DNA from: Syntrophaceae bacterium UBA1062
GTDB lineage: Bacteria > Desulfobacterota > Desulfomonilia > UBA1062
NCBI GenBank assembly: GCA_002316295.1
Contig: DCDF01000114.1
Location: forward strand, 1-23,429
Direction of reading: 5' to 3'
DNA length: 23,429 nt
The notes under the pieces are model-generated. The model was not told the DNA's origin and did not search any database. It was given only the letters and a program-made list of their open reading frames with translations. This document shows, piece by piece, positions 16,601 through 23,429 of the stretch; position 1 is the stretch's first letter; every line of letters starts with the position of its first letter. A program made the translations under genes and the position numbers.

Positions 16601-16907
16601 TGGCAAGAAGGCCGCGCTGGTCATCGACCGATACCTGAGCGGCCGGCCGCTCGTCGAGCCGGCGAAGCCCAAGCTGCCGGAGGTGTACATCGAGCCCGCG
16701 GTGCACGAGGAGTCCGGCGAAGCGCCGCCGCGCGCCGTTCCGGCCTCGCTGCCCGCCTCCGAACGGGTGAAGAACTTCCGCGAGGTTGAATCGGCCCTGA
16801 CCGAGGAGCAGGCGCTGACGGAATCCAGACGCTGCCTCAGGTGCGATCTCGCGTTTACCATGGAGAAACAGGCGGGCGCCGCAATTGGAGGAGTGCGACA
16901 TGATTAA
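13674..16907 (+). CDS. NuoF-GltD fusion: NADH-binding FMN/FeS module joined to a GltD-like FAD/NAD(P)H module
   Basis: A 1077-residue soluble flavoprotein. Residues about 1-125 form a thioredoxin-like [2Fe-2S] domain (GTCGQASGA, then GCHGFC), as in HydB-type subunits. Residues about 130-545 are NuoF: the FMN/NADH motif GLRGRGGAGFPTGRKW near 182, and the [4Fe-4S] motif SCGKCFTCRKG near 472 with a following cysteine (TTMCALGQS). From about 555 a GltD/NfnB-like half follows: two FeS motifs (APCQAACP and CDRKCESRC), FAD site VAVIGAGPAGITAA near 656, NAD(P) site GIVGGGNSAVDAAR near 787, FAD motif VFAGGDLVTGP, and a C-terminal RRCLRCD. It would exchange electrons between NADH, a second pyridine nucleotide and the FeS chain. 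The GltD half contains a tandem 26-residue duplication. Its last eight bases overlap the next gene. Confidence 0.92.
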   Translation: MEKFDSINGFHEFRSRLLKQFDPKVPTLVISAGTCGQASGANAVIRAAKRELLRKGPACGVRLRITGCHGFCAMEPSVLLEPRRTFYPKVSPDDIAAIIDAAERGDIVERLLYVHPETGARIEKQDDMPFFQGQARTIIGRNEKIDPIRIRDYILNDGYLALARVLEDQNPGRIVEEVTASGLRGRGGAGFPTGRKWGLFASQRNVSGKYLICNADEGDPGAYMDRSVLEGNPHSIIEGMTVGAFATGATEGIIYIRTEYPLAIKHLKIALEQAREMGLLGKNILGTGFSFDISIVKGAGAFVCGEETALIRSIEGRMGEPKQRPPFPIVKGLYGKPTMINNVETWANIPIIVAQGSRRFAETGTEGNSGTKIFSLVGKIRNTGLVEVPMGMTLNQVVRDIGGGIPGKRKIKAVQTGGPAGGCIPASKFGLPISYESLKAAGSIMGSGGMIVMDDSTCMIDVARYFMAFLKDESCGKCFTCRKGTQRLHELLEDIIQGRGTPEHLNLLEELGETVRDTTMCALGQSAANPVLSTLRYFREEYERHIEDKRCDAFVCKQLTGAPCQAACPVDTEPWRYIAMIEKGDYEEAYRVIRSANPFPAVSSRVCDRKCESRCSLGAGGGEGVAIRALKRFVTDRVDPSVYRPEKAQDKGRKVAVIGAGPAGITAAHQLSLLGYKVTIFEAENIPGGMLTCSLPAYRLPRDIVEKEIETLMNENISIEYGRALGRDMTIQDLMSDGYEAVFLAMGAHESWRLGLENEEVEGIFPSIEFLKEFNMRGIELARGHVGIVGGGNSAVDAARVALRQKEVTGVTLFYRRTRDEMPAYEEEIEAALEEGVRIETLISPVKIHVRQEEIEAAIREGVELETLVSPIKIHAREGRLTGIECVRNRLGEVDATGRRTPVPIPGSEFSVDLDTLIVAIGERPSSRALASMGLELDKGGRVKADRKILETSIKGVFAGGDLVTGPNTVIDAVASGKKAALVIDRYLSGRPLVEPAKPKLPEVYIEPAVHEESGEAPPRAVPASLPASERVKNFREVESALTEEQALTESRRCLRCDLAFTMEKQAGAAIGGVRHD
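16152..16307 (+). repeat. In-frame tandem duplication (2 x 78 bp) inside the GltD-like domain
   Basis: 16152-16229 and 16230-16307 encode adjacent 26-residue units: EEIEAALEEGVRIETLISPV plus KIHVRQ, then EEIEAAIREGVELETLVSPI plus KIHARE. By hand alignment 18 of 26 residues and 59 of 78 bases match. GltD relatives normally have one such unit between RRTRxEMPA and the GRLTGIEC strand. The drift between copies shows the duplication is not very recent. Confidence 0.85.
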
Positions 16908-17571
16908 TATCACGATCAACGGGCTGGCCGTGTCTGTGGAAAATGGATCGACCATCCTCGAGGCGGCGCGGTTTCTGGGCTTTCCCATCCCGACGCTTTG
17001 TCATCACGAGGGATTGACCCCCTACGGGGCATGCAGGTTATGCGTCGTGGAGATCGGCGAAGGTCCGGGCGCCAGGCTCGTCTCGTCATGCACCTATCCC
17101 GTCGAGGAGGGGCTCAAGGTACGGACCGCCTCCGAGCGGGTCGTGCGGGCCAGGAGGATGATCATCGAGCTGTTGCTGGCATCGTGCCCGCAGTCCAAGG
17201 TCATCCAGGACCTCGCCTCGGCGCATGGAGTCCGTACGCAGCGCTTCAAACAGGAGTACGAGGACTGCGTCCTCTGCGGGCTGTGCGTCCGGATGTGCTC
17301 CGAGCAGATGATGGCGGGCGCCATCGGGTTCCGCGGCCGCGGCGAGGAGCGCAGCATCGGTACCCCCTTCGACGTGCAGTCGGAGGTGTGCAGGTTCTGC
17401 GGCGGATGCATGCACGTCTGCCCGGCCTGCCAGCTCAGGTGCACGTACAACCAGCCGGAGAAGGCCGTCTGCAACGCGTGCGCGAACCTGGCGCCGCCCT
17501 GCATCGAGAAGGAACAGTACGGCGACATGATGTGCTACATGAACCCGTGTGTTGCCTGTGAAATAAAATAA
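16900..17571 (+). CDS. NuoG/HoxU-like [2Fe-2S]/2x[4Fe-4S] subunit with cysteine-rich C-terminal tail
   Basis: A 223-residue electron-wire subunit. The N-terminal plant-type ferredoxin domain has C34-x10-C45-x2-C48-x15-C64. Two [4Fe-4S] motifs follow, C123-x2-C126-x2-C129-x3-C133 and C164-x2-C167-x2-C170-x3-C174, as in HoxU and the N-terminus of NuoG or HydA. The usual histidine-containing cluster motif between the ferredoxin and 4Fe-4S domains is missing. After the second motif the last ~47 residues carry eight more cysteines (C177, C181, C191, C194, C201, C212, C217, C220), enough for one or two further clusters. The ATG at 16900 has GGAGGAG upstream and overlaps the preceding stop by eight bases, so translation is coupled to the fusion protein. 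The large catalytic domain of NuoG or HydA is absent; the next gene probably supplies the catalytic partner. Confidence 0.88.
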   Translation: MINITINGLAVSVENGSTILEAARFLGFPIPTLCHHEGLTPYGACRLCVVEIGEGPGARLVSSCTYPVEEGLKVRTASERVVRARRMIIELLLASCPQSKVIQDLASAHGVRTQRFKQEYEDCVLCGLCVRMCSEQMMAGAIGFRGRGEERSIGTPFDVQSEVCRFCGGCMHVCPACQLRCTYNQPEKAVCNACANLAPPCIEKEQYGDMMCYMNPCVACEIK

Positions 17572-17595
17572 GACGCGATAAAGGAGAGGAAGTAT

Positions 17596-19179
17596 ATGGT
17601 GATCTCGAAGGTGAATGCTTCAGCTGCCACGCTTACCAAGAACAGGACAGAAGGCTCGGTCGTGCCGACCTCCGGCATGTGCGTGACCTGTGTCGACGGC
17701 TGCATCGGGATGTGCGAAATCGGAAAGTCCGCCTACCGGGGGCACGAGGTGATCTACCCGCAGCCGTTCGGCGTGATAACCACGGCGGCCGAGAAGCGCT
17801 TTCCTGTAGACTACTCCCACTTCAACATCATGGGGACCTGCGTCGGCGCCTATGGGATCGAAGCGGACAGCGACAAGGCGATCTTCCCGAACGTTGACCT
17901 CACCGTCAGGTTCGGACACGATAACGGCATCAGGTTCCGCCGCCCCTGGATCATCCCGGGGATCGGCTCGACGGCCATCGCAAAGAACAACTGGGAAGGC
18001 CTTGCCATCGGCTCGGCGCTCATGGGCACCGGGCTCACCATCGGTGAGAACGTGGTGGGCATGGACCCGGAGACGGTCCTCAAGGACGGCCGTGCTGTCG
18101 ACACCGTGGATCTCAAGCGAAGGGTCGAGCTCTACCGCAGGTACCAGCGCGACGGTTACGGTGCGATCGTGGTCCAGGCCAATATCGAAGACACGCGCCT
18201 GGGCGGCCAGGAATACGCGATCGAGAAGCTCGGTGTTGAGTGCGTGGAGCTCAAATGGGGCCAGGGCGCCAAGGATATCGGCGGCGAGGTGAAGATTCCG
18301 GATCTCAAGAAGGCCCAGATGCTCAAGCAGCGCGGCTACATCGTCATGCCCGATCCCTTTGACGAAGAGGTTATCAAGGCCTTCGAGCGAGGCGCGTTCA
18401 AGGAGTTCGAGCGCCATTCCCGCGTGGGCATGATAACGGAAGAGTCCTTTGCCAAGAGGATCGAGGATCTCCGCGCCGCGGGCGCGAAGTACATCTTCCT
18501 CAAGACCGGAGCATACCGGCCTGCGGATCTCGCCCGGGCGCTCTCCTTTGCTTCCAAGTACCGGCTCGACCTGCTCACGGTCGACGGCGCGGGCGGCGGA
18601 ACCGGGATGAGCCCCTGGAGGATGATGAACGAGTGGGGCGTGCCGCCGGTCGAGCTGCACTCGCTGCTTCACCAGTACGCATCGCACCTGGCGGGCAAGG
18701 GGGCTTACCTGCCTGCGATCGCGGTGGCCGGAGGCTTTGCCTTCGAGGACCAGATCTTCAAGGGCCTGGCCATGGGTGCGCCTTACGTGAAGCTCGTCGG
18801 CATGGCCCGCGGGCCCATTGCGGCCGCCATGGTGGGCAAGACCATCGGCCGCACCATCGACGCCATGCAGGTGCCCGTGTACATCGAGCGTTTCGGCAAC
18901 TCCAAGGATGAGATCTTCGTCACGGCATCCGAGCTGCGCCGCGAGCTCGGCAAGGACGAGTTCGACAAGCTGCCCACCGGGGCGCTTGGCCTCTACACCT
19001 ACTTCGAGCGGCTCACCCAGGGATTGCGCCAGATCATGGCAGGCAGCAGGAAGTTCTCGCTCGAGCACATATCCAGAGACGACATCGCGGCGCTCACCCC
19101 GGATGCTGCACGGGTGAGCGGCATTTCGTATATTATGGATGTGGATAAGGAACAGGCATTGAATCTCCTAAACTCGTGA
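17596..19179 (+). CDS. GltB-like FMN-barrel protein (glutamate synthase FMN domain family) without glutaminase domain
   Basis: A 527-residue protein whose core is the FMN-binding TIM barrel of glutamate synthase. Typical segments are LTVDGAGGGTGMSPWRMMNE (standard form SGxDGGTGASP) and the phosphate-binding PAIAVAGGFAFEDQIFKGLAMGAPYVKLVG. It lacks the N-terminal class II glutaminase and the C-terminal GXGXG domain of full-length GltB, and no cysteine triad for a [3Fe-4S] cluster follows the barrel core. Instead, the N-terminus carries C29-x2-C32-x3-C36-x3-C40, a likely [4Fe-4S] site. AAGGAGAGGA precedes the ATG. It is the last gene of the operon, 24 bases after the NuoG-like gene, and ends before a strong terminator. 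It may reduce 2-oxoglutarate with free ammonia, or act on a different substrate; the sequence alone does not decide. Confidence 0.85.
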   Translation: MVISKVNASAATLTKNRTEGSVVPTSGMCVTCVDGCIGMCEIGKSAYRGHEVIYPQPFGVITTAAEKRFPVDYSHFNIMGTCVGAYGIEADSDKAIFPNVDLTVRFGHDNGIRFRRPWIIPGIGSTAIAKNNWEGLAIGSALMGTGLTIGENVVGMDPETVLKDGRAVDTVDLKRRVELYRRYQRDGYGAIVVQANIEDTRLGGQEYAIEKLGVECVELKWGQGAKDIGGEVKIPDLKKAQMLKQRGYIVMPDPFDEEVIKAFERGAFKEFERHSRVGMITEESFAKRIEDLRAAGAKYIFLKTGAYRPADLARALSFASKYRLDLLTVDGAGGGTGMSPWRMMNEWGVPPVELHSLLHQYASHLAGKGAYLPAIAVAGGFAFEDQIFKGLAMGAPYVKLVGMARGPIAAAMVGKTIGRTIDAMQVPVYIERFGNSKDEIFVTASELRRELGKDEFDKLPTGALGLYTYFERLTQGLRQIMAGSRKFSLEHISRDDIAALTPDAARVSGISYIMDVDKEQALNLLNS

Positions 19180-19191
19180 ACAATGTTCTAT

Positions 19192-19232
19192 CCCGGGGGG
19201 GCCATTGGCGGGCCTCTCCGGGGCGTTTTTTT
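19192..19232 (+). terminator. Rho-independent terminator of the flavoprotein operon
   Basis: CCCGGGGGGGCC (19192-19203) pairs with GGCCTCTCCGGG (19211-19222) over 12 positions, including two G-U pairs, around a seven-base loop. Seven T residues follow at 19226-19232. It begins 12 bases after the stop of the GltB-like gene. Confidence 0.85.
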
Positions 19233-19281
19233 GAGGGAGATCGCCTGAAGGATACCTGTGCCCGGCGGGCCTGAGTCGGTC

Positions 19282-20910
19282 CTACACCTTCACCACCAGG
19301 CAGGTGATGAACCGGGGATCGAGCTCCTCGAGGCGGCCGATGCCCGAGAACTCGTCCTCGAAGCGCCTCAGCAGGATGCCCGCGGTGTCCTCGATGGTCT
19401 TTTCCTGAAGCCCGGGGGCAAGCGAGCCGAGAAACTCCACGAGATTCCGCCTGAACTCCGGGACCGCGCCCCGTTTGCCTGAAGCCGAAGAGCTCGTGAC
19501 CGCTGCGATGAACTCGGTGAGTTCCTTTATGCTCAGGGGCCTGAAATCCGTGCTGCGGTCGTGGAAATTCACGGCCAGCACGGTCAGGATGATGGTTTCC
19601 AGGTCAAAGGCCGAGCCCGTGTTCGTTCCTCGGAACGATTCCGTCCGCCCCTTCCAATTCAGGCGCTCGGCGATTGCGGCGAGCGCCTCGATCATATCCA
19701 CGGTATGCGTAACCTCGTCGAGCTGCTCGATGGAAGAGAACTCCCTGTCCTTGTACAGGGGGCGTTTTTTCAGCAGCCCTTCGGCATGCGCACTCAGCTC
19801 TTCGGGTATCAGGTTGATGTCGATCGTCCTCATGATCTGACGGAGCCTGATCTGCTGATCCAGGATCACATTGTATCCGAGAGCGAAGAGGGTTTCCGCG
19901 TTCATGGTCTCGATGATTTCCCGTGCGCTTGCGCCTCGTGTCTTCATGGCCACGGCAAGGCCGAGCGAGGAGAGCGAGCTCGCCTTGTCGATGCTGTTCT
20001 TCAGCTCCTCAACCTCGTTCAGCGGGCGGTAGTCGGCCATGACGACCTTGTTGGCGAGATAGATCATCTCCACCACGAAGCGCTCTCTGGTTTCCTTCGA
20101 TGCCTCGTTCAGAGACGATACGATGAGGCCCGTGTTCTGGGAGAGATGGTCCAGGTACAGAGCCGGCAGCAGCCCCTGCTCCTTGTCCATGAGTGGAATC
20201 TTCTCTCTCGACAGGCCCTCGTTCAGGAGCTTGTGGGACTGCACCCGGCGGTAGATGCCCACCGCCTCGTCAGGTGGAGGAAATCCGAGCTCCATGAGTC
20301 TCAAGGACCTCTTTTCATAGATATTCTCTTCGATGTAGGACTTCATCTCCCAGATCACACCCTCCATGATCGCGTAGTAGGTGTCCTGGTGATGAGTGAA
20401 GATAAGGCTCAACATATCCTTGAGGAGCGGGGTCTTTTCGTCCTCTTCCTTGAAGAGGAAGTAATAGTTGTCGTCCAGACTCTCGAAACCCGCATCGAGA
20501 AGATCAGGTATGCGCTCGTCCGTGGGCACTACCTGCACCACTTCGATATAGGACTGAAACAGGAGGATCACGATATCCAGATCGAGGGCGTCCAGAGCAT
20601 CCTGCAGGGAATCAACCGATGAATTATAGATCTCCCAGAGCCAGTCCAGAAGCGCATTCACCGAAAGGGTGTCCTTTTCCCAGCAATCCATGTCGATGAT
20701 ATGCGAGATCGTCTCGGGCGGGACATACTGGAGCAGGATCTGACTGTCGGTACCCCAGGAGTCCTTGATGATCATGTAAGTTTCCTGCGGCGAGAGCCGC
20801 TCCAATATCTGCCGGGTAAGGGGGGAGTCGATGATGGCACGGGCTCGGTCCGCAGGCGTGCTCTGAAGCACCTTTCCCAGTTCGATCCTTAAGCTCGGTT
20901 TCGTTTCCAT
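19282..20910 (-). CDS. DUF6178-like protein, function unknown
   Basis: A 542-residue, largely alpha-helical, acidic protein with no signal peptide and no transmembrane segment. The N-terminal pattern (helical repeats with LSPQETYMIIKDSWGTDSQI, then YVPPETISHIIDMDCW and LLDWLWEIY) resembles my recollection of DUF6178 proteins, which are common in deltaproteobacteria. It has a loose similarity to the helical repeats of MgtE N-domains. Few cysteines and no catalytic motif were seen. The ATG at 20910 has only a weak ribosome binding site. The gene begins 45 bases after the stop of the RND pump gene on the same strand, so the two may be co-transcribed, although no functional link is known. Its 3' end faces the flavoprotein operon terminator. 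Confidence 0.65.
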   Translation of the reverse strand: METKPSLRIELGKVLQSTPADRARAIIDSPLTRQILERLSPQETYMIIKDSWGTDSQILLQYVPPETISHIIDMDCWEKDTLSVNALLDWLWEIYNSSVDSLQDALDALDLDIVILLFQSYIEVVQVVPTDERIPDLLDAGFESLDDNYYFLFKEEDEKTPLLKDMLSLIFTHHQDTYYAIMEGVIWEMKSYIEENIYEKRSLRLMELGFPPPDEAVGIYRRVQSHKLLNEGLSREKIPLMDKEQGLLPALYLDHLSQNTGLIVSSLNEASKETRERFVVEMIYLANKVVMADYRPLNEVEELKNSIDKASSLSSLGLAVAMKTRGASAREIIETMNAETLFALGYNVILDQQIRLRQIMRTIDINLIPEELSAHAEGLLKKRPLYKDREFSSIEQLDEVTHTVDMIEALAAIAERLNWKGRTESFRGTNTGSAFDLETIILTVLAVNFHDRSTDFRPLSIKELTEFIAAVTSSSASGKRGAVPEFRRNLVEFLGSLAPGLQEKTIEDTAGILLRRFEDEFSGIGRLEELDPRFITCLVVKV

Positions 20911-20955
20911 GGCTTTTGGTTAACACACTCTGAAGGGGCTGATCAATACGGCTCT

Positions 20956-23429
20956 CTACTCTTCGCCGATCACGATCCGTCCCGCTTTTGTGCGGATCTT
21001 CGAAGAAAGCGAGTCGATGGAGGAGTATATGCAGGGGATGACGAAAAGCGTCAGAGCCATGGCGAAGAGCAGGCCGAAAGCCACGGACACCGCCATGGGA
21101 GATCGCATCTCCGAGCCTTCGGATGTGGAAAGGGCCATGGGAAGCATTCCCACGATGGTGGTGATGGAGGTGATGAGTATGGGGCGCAGCCGGACCGTTG
21201 CACCCTCGATGACGGCACGGGATCTCTCCATGCCGTTTCTTCGCAGGTTGTTGATGTAGTCGATCATGACGATTCCGTTGTTCACCACGATCCCCATGAG
21301 GATGATGAGCCCCATGAAAGCGGGTACGGAGAGCGCTTTTCCGGTCACCAGGAGCCCGAACACCACTCCGATATAGGCGAGCGGCATGGTGAACATGACG
21401 ATGAACGGCTGGGAGAGCGATTCGAACTGGGCGGCCATGACCATGTAGATGAGAATGACCGCCACGATAAATGCCTTGCCGAGCTCTCTGAAAGAGGTCT
21501 GCATGTCTTCGAAGGCGCCTCCCATCTCGAAAAAATATCCTTCGGGCATGCGGATGCCGCGCATGACCTCCTCGACCTCACGGGTAACGCTGCCCATGTC
21601 CCTCCCCACGGTGGAGCCCGAGATGGTGACCACCCGGTTCTGGTCCTTTCGGTTGATGGTGATCGGCCCCACGCTCTCTTCCAGGGATGCCACCTGGGAT
21701 AGAGGGACGCTGAATCCCAGCGGCGACGAGACGGACACCTTTTTCAGGTCCTCAATCGTGCTCCGGTAGGCCTCCTGAAAGCGCACGCGCATGTCGTATT
21801 CCTCACCTGCATCGTGAAAACGGCTGACCACTTTTCCCAGCATGGCGGTTTCGACCGTTGCGGCTACCTGGGCCACGCTCAGACCCATTTTCGCCGCTTT
21901 CTGCCGGTCGACCCTCACGTGGAGCTCGGGCTTACTTTTCTTGAGCGACTTGTCAATGTCCGTGAGCCCGCTCACTGCGGAAACCTTCTGCATGGCCTCA
22001 CTGCCGATCTCATCGAGCCTGGCGAGGTCCGAGCCGTAAATGTGGACTTCCACCGGCTTGCCGCCCGTACCGAAGAGGGCCCCGGAGAGATCCTCGAAGA
22101 GGTATTCGACATCCTGGAGAACGGGCAGCTGCAGCCGTATCTCTTCCACGATTTGCTCAGAAGACTTGTCCCGGTCCTCTTTTTCCGTAAACCGGGCGAA
22201 GATCCGCGCCTTGTTCACCCCGGCGGCCGTCTGCCCTTGGGCTGCCGCATATTTGGCATCCACCGTGATGCCGACCATGCTCCCGCAGGTGATCACCTCG
22301 GGCCGCTTGAGGAAGATATCCTCCACCTGCCGGGCGATGTGGTCGGTCTCCGAGAGGACCATACCTTCCGGCAGTGTGATATCCACAACCGCCAGCGGGA
22401 TGTCCTGCTTGGGCATGAACTCAGTCCCCAGAAACGGGGTGCACACGATGGCGGCGGCGAACAGGGCGAAGGCGGCTCCCAGGGTGAGCCTGCGGCGGCT
22501 CACGGCCTTTTCCAGCATGCGGGCGTACATCGTACGCATCCTGCCTGTCCATCCGCCTGCTTCAATACGCTCGTACACCCCCCTTTCCTTTTTGAAGATG
22601 GTCGCTGCGATCGCCGGGATGATGGTCACGGCAATGAAAAGGGAAGCGAGCAACGAAATGCACACGGTGAGCGAAAGCGGGCGGGCGAGCTTGCCGGCGA
22701 TACTCTCTGAAAGGCTCATGGGAAGGAAGACCGCCACGGTGGTGAGCGTGCTCGCCGTGATGGCGAGGCCCACCTCAGAAGCGCCGATCACGGCCGCTTC
22801 ATGCCGGGGGGATCCCTCCTCCAGATGGCGGAAGGTGTTTTCGATCACCACCACGGCGTTGTCGACCAGCAGGCCGACCCCGAGCGCGATGCCGCCCAGG
22901 GTCATAATGTTGAAGGTGTATCCCATGGCCTTCATCCCGATAAAGGTGGTGACGACAGACAGGGGGATCGCGAGCGCGATGGTGATCGTCGGCCTTACGG
23001 CACGAAGGAAGATGAAGATGACCCCCATGGCGATGATGCCCCCGATCAGCGCGTTGGCGCCGGTGGACGAGATAGAGCGACGGATCACCTTGCCCTGATC
23101 GAGGATGAGGTGCAGCGAGACATCCCCGGGCATGATTTTCTCGATCTCGGCAAGCTCGCCCTTTACCCGGTCGGCCGCCTGAAGCGTGTTCACGCCCGAC
23201 TGCTTCATGACCGCGATGATAACCGAGGGCCGGGCGTTCGTACGCTCGAAGCCGCGGGTTTCCTTGAAGGAATCCTGAACGTCGGCCACGTCGGAGATCT
23301 TCACCGGCCGGCCTTCTCTGCTTACCGAGATGATGGTGGAACGCACCTGCTCCACATCGTCGTAGTATCCCCTGGTCCTGATCAGATATTCTTTTTTCCA
23401 CGACTCGACATGGCCGCCCGAGAGATTCA
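20956..23429 (-). CDS. RND-family efflux transporter permease (AcrB/HAE-like), 5' end beyond the window
   Basis: The frame is open to the right edge, so the N-terminus (about 200 of the usual ~1030 residues) is missing. An internal GTG at 23355 is not the true start, because residues upstream of it (NLSGGHVESWKKEYLIRTRG) continue the family sequence. Visible parts include porter-domain sequence (VKISDVADVQDSF), TM2-TM6 and the second half with TM7 to TM12. TM4 has GVGLLVDNAVVVIEN, with the first proton-relay aspartate kept and the second replaced by asparagine. TM10 has GIVVNNGIVMIDYIN in place of the AcrB lysine region; this combination is common in HAE-type pumps of anaerobes. It would export drugs, lipids or other hydrophobic compounds with a periplasmic adaptor and outer-membrane channel, which should lie to the right. 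Confidence 0.93.
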   Translation of the reverse strand, partial: NLSGGHVESWKKEYLIRTRGYYDDVEQVRSTIISVSREGRPVKISDVADVQDSFKETRGFERTNARPSVIIAVMKQSGVNTLQAADRVKGELAEIEKIMPGDVSLHLILDQGKVIRRSISSTGANALIGGIIAMGVIFIFLRAVRPTITIALAIPLSVVTTFIGMKAMGYTFNIMTLGGIALGVGLLVDNAVVVIENTFRHLEEGSPRHEAAVIGASEVGLAITASTLTTVAVFLPMSLSESIAGKLARPLSLTVCISLLASLFIAVTIIPAIAATIFKKERGVYERIEAGGWTGRMRTMYARMLEKAVSRRRLTLGAAFALFAAAIVCTPFLGTEFMPKQDIPLAVVDITLPEGMVLSETDHIARQVEDIFLKRPEVITCGSMVGITVDAKYAAAQGQTAAGVNKARIFARFTEKEDRDKSSEQIVEEIRLQLPVLQDVEYLFEDLSGALFGTGGKPVEVHIYGSDLARLDEIGSEAMQKVSAVSGLTDIDKSLKKSKPELHVRVDRQKAAKMGLSVAQVAATVETAMLGKVVSRFHDAGEEYDMRVRFQEAYRSTIEDLKKVSVSSPLGFSVPLSQVASLEESVGPITINRKDQNRVVTISGSTVGRDMGSVTREVEEVMRGIRMPEGYFFEMGGAFEDMQTSFRELGKAFIVAVILIYMVMAAQFESLSQPFIVMFTMPLAYIGVVFGLLVTGKALSVPAFMGLIILMGIVVNNGIVMIDYINNLRRNGMERSRAVIEGATVRLRPILITSITTIVGMLPMALSTSEGSEMRSPMAVSVAFGLLFAMALTLFVIPCIYSSIDSLSSKIRTKAGRIVIGEE

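Noticed and set aside
12464..17571. Part of a respiratory complex I operon
   Set aside because: Only NuoE/F/G-like soluble modules are present; no membrane subunits or NuoB/C/D/I follow, and NuoF is fused to GltD.
17620..19068. 482-codon minus-strand open frame opposite the GltB-like gene
   Set aside because: GC-rich codon use on the coding strand leaves the opposite strand free of stops; the translation has no domain character.

Overview
The window looks like a chromosomal segment of a GC-rich, strictly anaerobic bacterium, most likely a Desulfobacterota/deltaproteobacterial sulfate reducer or syntroph. The evidence is a selenocysteine-containing periplasmic formate dehydrogenase, a ferredoxin-thioredoxin-reductase/glutaredoxin couplet, a sigma54 regulator beside a sigma54-type promoter, NuoE/F/G-like soluble flavin modules joined to glutamate-synthase-like proteins, and a protein resembling DUF6178, a family I associate with this group. 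No rRNA, tRNA, CRISPR array, insertion sequence or phage gene was recognised. The assignment is by gene content only.

Layout. 1-760 has no convincing gene; its last ~190 bases are AT-rich and carry repeated TTATTCAT words, probably the control region of the next operon. 761-5264 (+) encodes a three-subunit membrane-bound formate dehydrogenase (FdnGHI type). Its catalytic subunit is read through an in-frame UGA (Sec186) followed by a GGTCT-loop hairpin, and the operon ends in a strong terminator. 5611-5925 (+) is a small membrane protein. 6231-7592 (-) is a disulfide-oxidoreductase-family flavoprotein. 7846-8420 (+) is a translationally coupled glutaredoxin and FTR catalytic subunit. 8511-8816 (-) is a PilZ protein. 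9116-12225 (+) is a GAF-type histidine kinase overlapping an NtrC-type sigma54 activator.

12464-19179 (+) is the most unusual part: a probable operon behind a -24/-12 promoter. It encodes a duplicated four-cysteine mini-protein, a NuoE-like subunit with a long zinc-ribbon-like tail, a 1077-residue fusion of a NuoF-like NADH module to a GltD-like FAD/NAD(P)H module, a NuoG/HoxU-like ferredoxin subunit with an extra cysteine-rich tail, and a glutamate-synthase FMN-barrel protein that lacks the glutaminase domain. Together they could form a soluble multi-flavin, multi-FeS oxidoreductase with one NADH site, a second NAD(P)H-type site and an FMN site for an unknown substrate. Flavin-based electron bifurcation is a plausible but unproven role. 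The operon ends at a strong terminator.

19282-23429 (-) holds an RND efflux pump permease, cut by the window edge, followed by the DUF6178-like gene.

How the genes may work together (inference): formate and NAD(P)H redox traffic dominates. The membrane formate dehydrogenase links periplasmic formate to the quinone pool, the operon at 12464-19179 handles cytoplasmic NADH/NADPH/ferredoxin-level electrons, and the FTR/glutaredoxin pair passes ferredoxin electrons to protein disulfides. The kinase/activator pair sits immediately upstream of the sigma54 promoter and is the obvious candidate to control that operon.
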